Source: a bacterium
GTDB taxonomy: Bacteria; 4484-113; JAFGCY01
Length of the DNA: 64,000 bases
NCBI GenBank assembly: GCA_020849855.1
Contig: JADZFO010000005.1
Coordinates: 1 to 64,000, forward strand
Direction: 5' to 3'
Positions 7,949 to 17,011 of this stretch are shown piece after piece. A model generated the notes under the pieces. The model ran no database searches. It had not been told where the DNA came from and worked only from the letters and a program-made list of their open reading frames with translations. The first letter of the stretch is position 1. Every line of letters starts with the position of its first letter. Both the position numbers and the translations under genes were made by a program.

Positions 7949-10686
7949 TGCTGACCTTCCAAAGCTTCATTGTCCTGCTGGTTCTGCTGATCCAGTTCCA
8001 GTGCATCGGCAATTGCCTTAACCGTGATCAGCTCGTTTCCGCGGTCATCAATGACCTTTACCGCGATCTGACCGTTCTTGCCAGCCGGGAAGAGAGAGCT
8101 GACCGTGCTGCTGAGATGCGCCCAGACGCTCTCATCATAGTCCGCTTTCAGCGCTTTTTTCAAGGCATCCCAGGCGCGGGTGCGAGGGAAGAATGCCTGG
8201 CAGACATGGAAGACGTTTCCGTTGTAATCTGTATCCAGCAGCCAGGCCGGCAGGTTGTCCCCTTTCAATTCATCGCTGTCCATTGTTTCCGGGTTGACGG
8301 TGTCCAGGCCCAGCACACGAACGCGGTAGAGCTGCTCGCCATCCTCGCTGAGCTTGCTGCTCTTCAACAGGCGCACATCAGGTCGGCCAGCCACACTGAA
8401 AATCTGGCTGGAGCGCATGTTCTTCAGCAGGTCGCCCATCATCAAGTCAGGGGTCATGGTGACGGCATGCGCGGGCGTGCCGTGTATCTTCTTGCCGCAG
8501 TTAGCGAGGTATTCAAGCGCCTTAGCCTCAAAGGCATAACCCATCACCAGCAGGGTCTTGCAGCCCTTGCTGTAGGCCTCCTGGTTGGCTTCCACCGCCA
8601 GCTTCTCACTGACTGCGCCACTTTGTGGGCCGAACACGATGCCGACGCTGTGCCCACTGTTACCCTTCAGCGTGGCCTCAGCATTGAGCACGAAGCCATC
8701 GCTGGCGCTGCGTACGCCTTCAAGCTCGATAGTCTCGCCCTGTGTCAGGTTGATAACCGGGCAGGCGCTCAGCACCTTTGTCATACGCTGTATGTGATCT
8801 GCGTGAGTCTCGGCAGCTGAGCTGTTAGGCTGCTTAAAGTCAGGAGTTCCATCACCATCAGCATCCAGGTCGAGAGGTGTGGGAATCACCGCTTCAACGC
8901 AGAACGGCCCGGAGACGCGGACATATCGCTTGTCTACTTCCGGCCGGTCTACAAGCACCACCTCCTCTGGTGGTTCGTTGTTGGCGATACTGCCAAGGGT
9001 GATTCTAGGCACAATGCCGCCGACCTCCTCGCCTTTTTTGTTCTGCTTACGCTTGTAGTTGAATCCACCTGCAGGGCCACGAGAAGAGTCCTTGAGCTCA
9101 TAGTAGTCAAATGTCGCTGTCAGCAGACGCTGACGCGCCAGGGCCAAAGGCACACGAGAGACATCTATTGTTATCCAACGTCTTCCCCATTGCTCGGCCA
9201 CAAAGGCAGATGTTCCAGAACCGCAAGTCGGGTCCAGAATAAGGTCGCCTGGCTCGGTAGTCATCAATATGCAGCGCTGAATTGTTAAGGTTCCTGTCTG
9301 CACAACATAGAGCTTGTCCGTAAACGTTCCTAGTATTGTGTCTTCCCAGACATTGGCAATTGGCATCAATGGGAAGTCACTCTCGAATCTCTTATATGCC
9401 AACACCTTGCCCGTGGCGATAACGCGACCTAAGTCTATGAGTTTTTGCATGCCTATCGCGCTAGTTTTCCAATGACTGTTCGGGCTAGGTCTGTACTCTT
9501 TGCCCTCAAACACGATGGGACCAGATCCCGAAGCAGTGAACCCGGGACTTACAATGTTATCTGCTCTAAATCTCTTACCTGTAGGGAGATCTACTTCTCC
9601 TCTCATTTCTTGGGCTGAAAGTCGTCGAATGATTCCTGACTCTGACTCTATCCAACTGAACGTACCGCCCTCAGTTCTTTCTATTCGGGGTACCCACAAT
9701 TGATTGTAACGAAGCTGGTCAATATCACGTGCGTACCACAGACAATAATCGTAGACTGAACTCAATCTGCCAGAAGTGAATGAAGATGTCTTTGCAAATG
9801 CAATCAATCCTGCAAAGTTCTCTGATCCCATCACCTCGTCAAGAACTTCCCGAACGTGGTGAATGTTCTCATCGCTGATCTGAACAAAGATACTTCCACT
9901 ATTCGAAAGTAAGTTGCGTGCTACTCTGAGTCTGTCCCTCATGTAACTTAGGTAGCTGTGGAGGCCGAGTTCCCATGTGTCACGATAGGCTTTGACCATT
10001 TCAGGTTCGCGTGACATGTCGCTGTCTGCGCCATGAGCCACATCGCGCTTACGAACAAAGGGCTGGAAGTTAGAACCATATTTTACGCCGTAGGGCGGAT
10101 CCATATAGATCATCTGGACCTTACCCGCCATGCCTTCGAACTCGACCAGGCTGTTCATCACGCTCAGGCTGTCGCCGAGGATCATGCGGTTGACCCAGTT
10201 GTCCGGGTAGGTATAGGACCCAAGCAACTGATCGGTAATGCTTCGCTGAGGGTCGCCAAAAAGGCTGGCCTGCTCAACAGTGTGCTTATCCTTGAGGTGG
10301 CCTTTGAGGGTCTCGATGATTGCCTGCGTGGACAGGCGCTCGTGGATGAACAGTGGCAGGCTTGGGACTGACAGCTCCGGCTGCTCCGCCTTGCCGCTCC
10401 AGTTCAGAAAGGGCTTGCTCATCGCCGCCAGTTCTGCGGCCGCGGCTTTCGCTTCCTCCAGCGTTTTAGCCTGCTGGATCTGGGCTATCAGAGCCTCGCC
10501 GCGCTCGCGGGCCGGGTTTTCATCCCATAGCAGATCGGGCGCCAGGCTGGAGTCATAGCGGTACTTGCCTGGGCCTTTGTCATGTTTGAACTGCGCCTGT
10601 ACGCCAACTTCGGGCCGCGAGGCCAGTGTTGCCTCGGTATGCGTGTAGGACTCTGCCTTTGGTGGCGTCTTCTTGCTAGGCGGCAT
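7945..10686 (-). CDS. Type III-like DNA methyltransferase (Mod subunit)
   Basis: A 913-residue site-specific DNA methyltransferase with beta-class motif order: the catalytic DPPYG at about residue 199 (MIYMDPPYGVKYGS), then the S-adenosylmethionine site DPTCGSGTSAF near 475. This order and the Res partner are typical of Type III N6-adenine enzymes. The central part, coded by an AT-richer stretch (about 9250-10000), probably holds target recognition. The C-terminal 350 residues have no catalytic motif. The ATG at 10686 is chosen because a GGGGAGGT ribosome site lies six bases upstream; an adjacent TTG is possible. It is first gene of the two-gene operon. Confidence 0.9.
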   Translation of the reverse strand: MPPSKKTPPKAESYTHTEATLASRPEVGVQAQFKHDKGPGKYRYDSSLAPDLLWDENPARERGEALIAQIQQAKTLEEAKAAAAELAAMSKPFLNWSGKAEQPELSVPSLPLFIHERLSTQAIIETLKGHLKDKHTVEQASLFGDPQRSITDQLLGSYTYPDNWVNRMILGDSLSVMNSLVEFEGMAGKVQMIYMDPPYGVKYGSNFQPFVRKRDVAHGADSDMSREPEMVKAYRDTWELGLHSYLSYMRDRLRVARNLLSNSGSIFVQISDENIHHVREVLDEVMGSENFAGLIAFAKTSSFTSGRLSSVYDYCLWYARDIDQLRYNQLWVPRIERTEGGTFSWIESESGIIRRLSAQEMRGEVDLPTGKRFRADNIVSPGFTASGSGPIVFEGKEYRPSPNSHWKTSAIGMQKLIDLGRVIATGKVLAYKRFESDFPLMPIANVWEDTILGTFTDKLYVVQTGTLTIQRCILMTTEPGDLILDPTCGSGTSAFVAEQWGRRWITIDVSRVPLALARQRLLTATFDYYELKDSSRGPAGGFNYKRKQNKKGEEVGGIVPRITLGSIANNEPPEEVVLVDRPEVDKRYVRVSGPFCVEAVIPTPLDLDADGDGTPDFKQPNSSAAETHADHIQRMTKVLSACPVINLTQGETIELEGVRSASDGFVLNAEATLKGNSGHSVGIVFGPQSGAVSEKLAVEANQEAYSKGCKTLLVMGYAFEAKALEYLANCGKKIHGTPAHAVTMTPDLMMGDLLKNMRSSQIFSVAGRPDVRLLKSSKLSEDGEQLYRVRVLGLDTVNPETMDSDELKGDNLPAWLLDTDYNGNVFHVCQAFFPRTRAWDALKKALKADYDESVWAHLSSTVSSLFPAGKNGQIAVKVIDDRGNELITVKAIADALELDQQNQQDNEALEGQQ

Positions 10687-10809
10687 CAACCGACCTCCCC
10701 AACTTCCCTATGTTGCGACAATGATAAGGCAAGACGCAGGCACTGCTCTGCTCTCCGTACAGGATCACCAGGTGCAGTCGGCACTGCCACGCCAGCACCT
10801 GAAACGCAA

Positions 10810-10970
10810 GAAGGTGCAGGCGGCGATGCCTGCACCTCGAGGGTGTCAGCGGGCCGGGTGCCCGCGCTGCCGGGGGGTAGGGATCGCCGGCTGCAAGCCG
10901 GCGCCACCCGCTGCAAGCCGGCACTGCCCGCTGCAAGCCGGCGCCACCCGCTACAAGCCGGCACTGCCCC
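10810..10970. repeat. Hairpins and a 20-bp tandem repeat (four units)
   Basis: GGTGCAGGCGGCGATGCCTGC (about 10814-10834) can form a hairpin. At about 10891-10970 a 20-bp unit, CTGCAAGCCGGCRCYRCCCG, occurs four times; the last copy reads CTACAAG, and that change creates the TAG stop of the neighbouring holin-like gene. The array marks the left edge of the phage-like cluster. No gene lies in 10687-10950. Confidence 0.75.
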
Positions 10971-11259
10971 CGTTTCCCATGATGCGGGCGGCCTCGCGCT
11001 CGGCTTCCTCGAGGGGCCGGCCGGAGGAGTGGTAGAGCCGCGTCCACTCCAGCTTGATGCGCTGGGCCTCGCGGCGCTCGAGGGCGGCGATGCGCTGGAC
11101 CAGGGCCTCGAAGGAGCGCTCGAGGCGGGAGAGGGCCTCGTCGTGCTTGCGCAGCAGGGTGGGCCAGGCGACGCGGGCCAGCCACAGCGCGGCGGCGGCC
11201 AGCAGCAGGGCATAGCCGCCGGAGTCGGCGATGAGGGAGAGAAGCTGCTCGTAGCTCAT
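10951..11259 (-). CDS. Small membrane protein with coiled coil, holin-like
   Basis: A 102-residue protein with one N-terminal membrane segment (SGGYALLLAAAALWLARVAWP) and a charged helical, probably coiled-coil stretch (LSRLERSFEALVQRIAALERREAQRIKLEWTRL). It is the last gene of the leftward late operon, where phages usually place holins or lysis helpers; that role is inferred from position and topology only. The ATG at 11259 is chosen because upstream in-frame sequence is heptamer repeat. Its TAG stop is created inside a 20-bp repeat unit. Confidence 0.6.
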   Translation of the reverse strand: MSYEQLLSLIADSGGYALLLAAAALWLARVAWPTLLRKHDEALSRLERSFEALVQRIAALERREAQRIKLEWTRLYHSSGRPLEEAEREAARIMGNGGSAGL

Positions 11260-11293
11260 GATGGATGCTCCAGGGGTTGGGTGTAATGCCGGG

Positions 11294-11600
11294 AAGGCGC
11301 AGGGAAGTCGGAAGTCGCAGGTCGAAAGTCGGAAGTCGGAAGTCGGAAGTCGGAAGTCGGAGGTCGGAGGTCGGATGTGGGGAGTCGAAGGTCGATGGTC
11401 GAATGCGGATCGGCGCAAGTCGAAGTCAGGTCCAGGGCCGAGGGGCCGCGAATCAGAATGGCGCTCGAAAGGACACCTAACAGCATTAGCCTTTCGCCCC
11501 TTGCCTCTCGCCCTCGCGTTTCCCCATTTGCCTTGAGCCTTGTGCCTTGCGCCTTTAGCCTTGCGCCTTGTGCCTTGTGCCTTGAGCCTTCGCCTTTGCG
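11294..11600. repeat. Two heptamer arrays between phage late genes
   Basis: At 11304-11410 there are about a dozen 7-base units of AGTCGGA/GTCGAAG. At about 11518-11598 there are roughly ten units of a different heptamer, CCTTGNG (CCTTGAG, CCTTGTG, CCTTGCG). They are separated by about 100 bases without a gene. Confidence 0.8.
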
Positions 11601-11624
11601 TTGCCATCTTCCAACTGCCACTCA

Positions 11625-13277
11625 CTAGAAGGCCGGCGCCATGGCCTCGACGCGCCACTGCCGCAGGGTGATGCTGTTGCTGGCCAGGGCGTTGTTCCAC
11701 TGCGCGGTGAGGCTCAGGGTCAGCGCTGAAATGGTGGAGAGGCCGACGGGCGCGGCCGGCGGGGTCAGCTCGAAGACGCCAAGGCCGGCGGCGGTGGGGT
11801 GGTAGTCGAAGCGGCCGGCGCAGTCGAGGCTGCCCGCGGAGCCCGCGCTGGCGCAGAGCAGCTCGGCGCTGAGCTGCCAGGCGCGGCCGGCGGGGGAGGC
11901 AGCGGGGGCGAGGAGCTGGGCGCCGGAGTCCAGCAGCAGGGTCGAGCCGGCATAGAGCCGCAGGCGCAGGGTCTCGCCGGAGGCGCTGTTGGCGCAGGAG
12001 AAGACGCCGCGCGCGCTGATGCGCAGCAGGGAGCCGGGGGCGAGGCTGGCGGCGGGGACGCTGGCGCTGGCGCCGGGGAAGGCCAGCTCGGCGGAGGCGG
12101 AGCTGATGGTATCGGAGAGGGCCGCGGAGGCGAGGGGTGCGGCGGAGAGGGTCAGGGCCAGCTCGGCGGCGTAGGGGTCAGCGGGGTTGATGTCGAGGGC
12201 CGAGACGGCGAGGCCGGGGCCGGGGATGAGGGCGAGGCGCGGTTGGGAGAGCGCAGCAGAGCCGGCCGGGCCCGAGCCGCCGGCGCCGGTGCCGCCCGAT
12301 CCGCTGTAGCCGCCGGGGCCGCCTTCGTCGCGCGCACCGGCGCGGACGGAATGCAGCAGGGCCCAGGGGCCGTGCGCCGCCTCTGAGAGCCACAGCGCCG
12401 CAGGCATGGCATAGAGCCGCGCGAATCCGGGATCCGGAGGAGATGGGGGATGAGAACCAAGATGACTCATCTCAATGCAGTTTGTCACGAGTACCTTGTC
12501 ACAGGCGACTCCGTAGCCGCCTCCGAGCGAGATTCCTTTGACACCAACGCCTTCAGATTCATTCATACCAAGTACGGCAACTCCAGCATCACTATTGCAG
12601 GATGAACGTACCCCATAGACCAGACCTGAACCCCCACTGGCTTGAAATCGACCTGCTGTGGCCCCAATATCTGTTCCAAGGTACTCAACCTCTATGACGC
12701 CACCACCAAGAGATTCTAGGTAGGTCGTCGCCAGCACCACTCTGTCGCCGTCGTTCACGGGGCTCAGCACACCCTCCTCGCGCTGCCACAGCTCAGCCGC
12801 GCTCAGCAGGCGCCAGGCCCCATCGGCCTGGGCATCCCACCAGATCCCCCCATCCCCGCCCGCGCCATCGTCCAGCAGGTGGTAGAGGATCGCGCTGTCC
12901 CCGCTGGCCGGCAGCGCTGCAACCTCCAGCAGGCTGCTGCTCTCCAGCAGCAGGCGCCAGTCCGGGCCGCTGCTGCCGCCACCGGGTCCGGCCTCCTCGT
13001 CCAGGGTCAGTGTCCCGCCGGCCTGCAGCTCAATGCGGCCCCCGCGCGCCGGACTGCCTTCCCCTGCCGCAAGTGACTCGACCCAGCCCTCGGGGTAAGC
13101 CGGCTCATCGCCGCTCTCACCCCCGCCCCCCGGGCTGCCGCCTCCGCTTTGCGGCACCGGCAGCGCCGCCCCCAGGCTGTCCTGCAGCTCTGGCGCTGTC
13201 CTGCCGCGTCTAATGCGCTCATCAATCGCCGCCCCCAGTTCCGCCTGTCCGCGCAGTCGCCGTTTGATCTCCGCCAT
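11625..13277 (-). CDS. Putative phage tail fibre or receptor-binding protein
   Basis: A 550-residue protein that is last before the holin-like gene. Residues 1-50 are charged, then come Gly-rich linkers. A central segment (about residues 195-280) has a short-period Gly/Val pattern (VYGVRSS, GVAVLGMNESEGVGVKGISL, GGGYGV) as in beta-helical fibres. The DNA of this segment (about 12430-12720) is visibly AT-richer than the rest. The C-terminal 230 residues are Ala/Ser/Leu-rich beta-type sequence. I recognise no enzyme motif. The ATG at 13277 gives MAEIKRRL; longer frames upstream lack support. The role is inferred from position and composition. Confidence 0.55.
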   Translation of the reverse strand: MAEIKRRLRGQAELGAAIDERIRRGRTAPELQDSLGAALPVPQSGGGSPGGGGESGDEPAYPEGWVESLAAGEGSPARGGRIELQAGGTLTLDEEAGPGGGSSGPDWRLLLESSSLLEVAALPASGDSAILYHLLDDGAGGDGGIWWDAQADGAWRLLSAAELWQREEGVLSPVNDGDRVVLATTYLESLGGGVIEVEYLGTDIGATAGRFQASGGSGLVYGVRSSCNSDAGVAVLGMNESEGVGVKGISLGGGYGVACDKVLVTNCIEMSHLGSHPPSPPDPGFARLYAMPAALWLSEAAHGPWALLHSVRAGARDEGGPGGYSGSGGTGAGGSGPAGSAALSQPRLALIPGPGLAVSALDINPADPYAAELALTLSAAPLASAALSDTISSASAELAFPGASASVPAASLAPGSLLRISARGVFSCANSASGETLRLRLYAGSTLLLDSGAQLLAPAASPAGRAWQLSAELLCASAGSAGSLDCAGRFDYHPTAAGLGVFELTPPAAPVGLSTISALTLSLTAQWNNALASNSITLRQWRVEAMAPAF

Positions 13278-13419
13278 AGTCAGTACTCCCATGTATTCAG
13301 TTGCTGCTGCTTTGCACGCATGTGCTCGCAGACGCGGCATCCCCTGTCCCGGCCCGCAGCGCCAGGCCATGCGCTGTGCAGCCATGTCGCTTCTGCAGTG
13401 CTCCCCTTCTCCCTTTCGC

Positions 13420-15474
13420 CTACAGCGCAGCGGCGCGGTAGTCCGTGCCGCTGATCTCGCTCAGCCCGGGCCGCAGCAGCACGCGCTCCACCAGCAGCGT
13501 GCTGATATCCCCGTTCAGCTCGTCCAGCGCGGCTACGGTGTCGTACAGCCGCACTCGCGGGTCGCAGACCGCCCGCCAGCGCAGCTGCTGGAAGAGCCTC
13601 ACGCTCTCGCTCAGCAGGTCCAGCGCGCGGTCCGCCGCCAGCAGCTCGTTAACCAGGCTCTCCGCCCGCTCAAAGCGCGTCCGGTGCCGGCCGCCCAGGC
13701 GCTGCCACAGCCCCGGCGCATTGCGCTGCCACTGGTCAATGCTGCCGTCGCGGTCATAGTCCGCGCTGTAGCTGTAGAAGCTCGGCGGCCCGGCGGCCGG
13801 GTCGATCTCCCGCACTATCCGGTACTCCTCGCTGGTGTAGACCTCCAGCTCAGCGAGTCCGATCGAAGGGTCATCCTCGTTGTCGAAGCCGTGCTTATAG
13901 GCCCCGCAGAGCACCCGCAGATAGCGCGCCCGCGGCGCCAGCAGGTCCCGCCCGGCCGCCTCCGCCAGGCTGTGCGGCGGGTAGCGTCCCGCCAGCTGCG
14001 CGCTCAGCAGACGCCAGGCGCTTCCGTCCTCACTAACCTCCACGCGCAGGCCCGGCCAGAATTTGCCCTGGTGCCCCGCCTGCGCATTGGGGTTGCGGCT
14101 CCCCGGCAGCACCGCCCGCACCCGGCTGATGCGCTGCACTGATCCCAGGTCCGCCTCGATAAAGCCGTACCAGGAGTCATAGAAGCCAGTCCCGCCGCCT
14201 TCGCTGGCCGCCAGGTTGTGCACGCTGGCACCCTGGCTGGCATCGCCATCCCAGAGCCGCGGGCCGGCCGCGGCGAAGCTGCTGTCGGCCTCCACATTCA
14301 GCCCGTCCCAGGCAAACCAGTCGCCGCTGCTCACGATGCTGCTTATTTCCGTCGTGCTTTCCGTCAGTGTATTGCGCGGCCGCTCGGCCTGGCCGCTGAG
14401 GACCACGCGGCTGTAAAGCTCGCGGATGTCCCGCGGCTGGGCCACCGACTGCGGATGCAGCAGCTCCCAGTCCACCTCCCCGGCTGCCTTCTGCTCGATC
14501 AGGCGCAGCTTGAAGCGGCCCGGGCTGCCCGGCTCGCCAAGGCCTGCCGCCCGGCTGTCATACACCAGACGCAGGTTGGCCTGCTGCAGGCTGAGGACCT
14601 GCTCAAAAAGCTCGCCCACGCGGCCGCGGAAGTACAGCGGCGCGGCTAGGTCGAGGCCCAGCAGCGGCAGGTCAAGCTCCTCGCTTGCCGCGCCAGGGCC
14701 GCCCAGCGCCGCCGGATAGCGCAGCGCGGTCTCGAAGACTGTGCTCCAGTCCAGCGTGCCTTCCAGATAGCAGCGCACCCCGCTGGCGTAATAGCTGCGC
14801 CCGGCAGTGTCCTCCAGAATGCTGACCGTGCCGCTTTGCAGCTGCACCAGATAGTGCTTTGGCGGCACCTCCTGGCTGGCTGCGCTGTCGTACCAGAGCC
14901 TGATGTCGCCGGGGGCCCAGGCCCGCCGCCGCGTTCCCGCAGGACTGTCGGTGTTGAAGGCCGGGTCGCCGGCCCCGCTGTAGCTGAAGCCGAAGACCGA
15001 GCCAAAGGCGCCGCCGCCGGCCAGGAAGAGCTGCCGCGCCGGGCTGATCTCGCTGCTCTCCTCCGGCGCCAGGTTCAGCTCACACTCGCACTCATGCAGC
15101 AGCGCCAGCCAGTCCTGGCAGGTCAGATAGAGGCGGCAGTCCTGGGCCTCAACCCGGTAGACCCGCCCATAGAAGAGCACTTCGCTGGCGCCGTCCACCG
15201 TGCAGCTCAGCCGCGCCTGCGCGAAAAGCTGGACGCGGTTAGCCGGATCAACCTCATTGCTGTAGCTCAGGTCCTCGTTCAGCAGCTCGATCTGCAGCAG
15301 CGCCGGGCTGGGTGCGCCACCCGGGCCGCCGCTGTCATGGCTCAGGCTGAAGTCGGCGAAGCGAAAGGCCTGCCAGCTGCTGCTCTCGGGGTGGCCTGTA
15401 CGCAGCTCAAATAGATAGTCCACCTGCTTGTCATAGCCGGCCAGGTGCGCCGTTGTACTTTCACCAAATGGCAT
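13420..15474 (-). CDS. Phage tail hub/baseplate-like protein with a discoidin-like domain
   Basis: A 684-residue protein in the distal tail module. The first 350 residues look like a tail hub: LQIELLNEDLSYSNEV, VLFYGRVYRVEAQDC and LYLTCQDWLALL resemble the strands of gpD/hub folds. Residues about 430-560 resemble an F5/8 type C (discoidin) carbohydrate-binding domain: FIEADLGSVQRISRVRAVLP, LRVEVSEDGSAWRLL and ARYLRVLCGAY...LAELEVYT. It lies 10 bases downstream of the gene at 15484-16056. Discoidin-like domains in a hub would suit binding to surface glycans. The hub assignment rests on position and faint similarity; the discoidin call is firmer. Confidence 0.6.
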   Translation of the reverse strand: MPFGESTTAHLAGYDKQVDYLFELRTGHPESSSWQAFRFADFSLSHDSGGPGGAPSPALLQIELLNEDLSYSNEVDPANRVQLFAQARLSCTVDGASEVLFYGRVYRVEAQDCRLYLTCQDWLALLHECECELNLAPEESSEISPARQLFLAGGGAFGSVFGFSYSGAGDPAFNTDSPAGTRRRAWAPGDIRLWYDSAASQEVPPKHYLVQLQSGTVSILEDTAGRSYYASGVRCYLEGTLDWSTVFETALRYPAALGGPGAASEELDLPLLGLDLAAPLYFRGRVGELFEQVLSLQQANLRLVYDSRAAGLGEPGSPGRFKLRLIEQKAAGEVDWELLHPQSVAQPRDIRELYSRVVLSGQAERPRNTLTESTTEISSIVSSGDWFAWDGLNVEADSSFAAAGPRLWDGDASQGASVHNLAASEGGGTGFYDSWYGFIEADLGSVQRISRVRAVLPGSRNPNAQAGHQGKFWPGLRVEVSEDGSAWRLLSAQLAGRYPPHSLAEAAGRDLLAPRARYLRVLCGAYKHGFDNEDDPSIGLAELEVYTSEEYRIVREIDPAAGPPSFYSYSADYDRDGSIDQWQRNAPGLWQRLGGRHRTRFERAESLVNELLAADRALDLLSESVRLFQQLRWRAVCDPRVRLYDTVAALDELNGDISTLLVERVLLRPGLSEISGTDYRAAAL

Positions 15475-15483
15475 GCCTGCTCC

Positions 15484-16056
15484 TTAGCGTGGCGGGCTGA
15501 AGGGGCTGTAACCCGACAGCAGGTTGAAGCTGCTGAAGCTGCCGTCCTCATGCACACTCAGGCCCAGCTCAAGCAGCCCTGATGCACTCGCCGGGGCCAG
15601 GGGCGTCAGGTATCCCGGTCCGCCGGCCAGCTCCGGTGGCAGCTCGTCGATGTAGCAGCGGAAGGCCAGGCGCCGCTGGATGGCCGCTCCCGCTGGCGTT
15701 GCCGGGCCGGCCTCGATGGCCTTGCTGCCCCAGCTCTCATAGCGGCTGGCGGAGCTGAGCTGCTCGCTGTAAAGCAGCAGCTCACGCTGGAAACGAAAGC
15801 TCTCCTCCAGCCATTCAAGGGCGCTGCGCGGGTTGCCGCCGGGGCTGCTCAGGCGGCCCAGTTCTTCCGGCAGCAGCGCCAGGCGCAGCGACACCGGATA
15901 GCGGCAGCCCGGCGGCGCGATGCGGTGCAGCAGGCCGCGGCGGTCCAGGATGCGCTCGCCGCTGGGGGCATAGCTGACGCCCAGCAGCGCATAGTCCAGG
16001 TCCAGCCAGTCAGCACTGTCCTGCCAGATCCGGATGCGGGATTCAATTGTTGTCAT
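15484..16056 (-). CDS. Putative distal tail protein
   Basis: A 190-residue protein between the tape measure and hub genes, the usual place of the distal tail protein that caps the tube. It has beta-type sequence (MTTIESRIRIWQDSADWLDL, RYPVSLRLALL, AFRCYIDELPPELAGG) but no motif I can assign with certainty. The ATG at 16056 follows a GGAGGTGG ribosome site; a longer frame upstream is repeat-derived. The function is inferred from gene order. Confidence 0.5.
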   Translation of the reverse strand: MTTIESRIRIWQDSADWLDLDYALLGVSYAPSGERILDRRGLLHRIAPPGCRYPVSLRLALLPEELGRLSSPGGNPRSALEWLEESFRFQRELLLYSEQLSSASRYESWGSKAIEAGPATPAGAAIQRRLAFRCYIDELPPELAGGPGYLTPLAPASASGLLELGLSVHEDGSFSSFNLLSGYSPFSPPR

Positions 16057-16095
16057 CTGGCCACCTCCATGGAAGGCAGGTCTCAAGGCTCAAGC

Positions 16096-16272
16096 GTCGA
16101 AGGTCGAAGGTCGAAGGTCGAAGGTCGAAAGTCGAGAGTCGAAGGTCGATGGTCGAATTCGCGGGGATTGCTGTTTCGATCAGTCCATGTATCCAGTGTC
16201 GAAGTAGCCTCGCGATGTGTGCTCGACTTCGGACCTGCCGAATTCGACCTTCGACCTTTGACCATCGACTGC
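16096..16272. repeat. Palindromic element with GTCGAAG heptamer arms
   Basis: The left arm (16096-16160) has about nine 7-base units of GTCGAAG and variants, ending GGTCGAATTCGCG. The right arm (16235-16272) is the inverse (CCGAATTCGACC, TTCGACC, TTTGACC, ATCGACT). A single-copy middle of about 75 bases separates them. Confidence 0.8.
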
Positions 16273-16297
16273 ATTTCTGTCTCTGCTGCCCGCGGCG

Positions 16298-17011
16298 CTA
16301 AACCACACCGCGCATCGCATTGATGTCCAGCAGCTTGCTGGCCACCTTGGCGGCCACGATCTCCTCAGCGCCGCCGCGGTAGCTGACCTCAACGCTGAAG
16401 GCCGGGCCGCGGCTGACCGCCCGGCCGCCAAAGAGCCGTGACGCGGGGTTTGTGGCCAGGTCCAGGCTGGACAGGCGCGGGAAGTTCAACAGCTCTTCCA
16501 TCGGCCGCGGCTCTACAGGCTGGCGCCGGCGAAAGAGCCGGCCGATGAGTCCGCCAGCCAGAGCGGACAGGCCCGCGCCCAGCAGGCCGCCAAAGAGTGA
16601 GCCGCCGGGCCCGCCGCCCAGGGACTGGCTCAGGCCCTTGCTCAGGCTGCTGATCAGGCCGCGCAGGCTGCCGGCCAGGCTCTGGCGCAGGGCATCGCCA
16701 AGGCCAGCGCTGCCTGCGTTACCGCCTGATCCGCCTGCGCCGCTGAAAGCTCCGCGCAGCAGCGCGCTGCTCAGGCCGGCAAAGGGGTTGAATCCCCCAG
16801 CACCGCCGCCGCCGCCAGCGCCAGAAGAGCTGCCGGATCCGCCCGGGCCGTAGCAGCGGCCATCCGCGCAGTAGCTTGCGCCGCGCCGCAGCTGCTCGCG
16901 GGCCTGGCGCAGGCCGCCCACAAATTCGCCGGCCGCGGCGCGCACTGCACGCAGTGAGGCCGCAAGGGATCTGGCCTCGCTGTCTTGTCTGCTTGATGAA
17001 TCCATCTTCAC
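16298..17011 (-). CDS. Very short tape-measure-like protein
   Basis: A 237-residue protein placed directly after the G/GT chaperone frame, where tailed phages encode the tape measure. It is Gly/Ser/Ala/Leu-rich with a hydrophobic middle (LFGGLLGAGLSALAGGLIGRLF), as in tape measures, and a charged N-terminal helix. At roughly 0.15 nm per residue it would specify a tail of only about 35 nm. The start is a GTG that overlaps the preceding TGA stop (GTGA) and has a GGAGA ribosome site. Its function is inferred from position and composition. Confidence 0.6.
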   Translation of the reverse strand: MKMDSSSRQDSEARSLAASLRAVRAAAGEFVGGLRQAREQLRRGASYCADGRCYGPGGSGSSSGAGGGGGAGGFNPFAGLSSALLRGAFSGAGGSGGNAGSAGLGDALRQSLAGSLRGLISSLSKGLSQSLGGGPGGSLFGGLLGAGLSALAGGLIGRLFRRRQPVEPRPMEELLNFPRLSSLDLATNPASRLFGGRAVSRGPAFSVEVSYRGGAEEIVAAKVASKLLDINAMRGVV

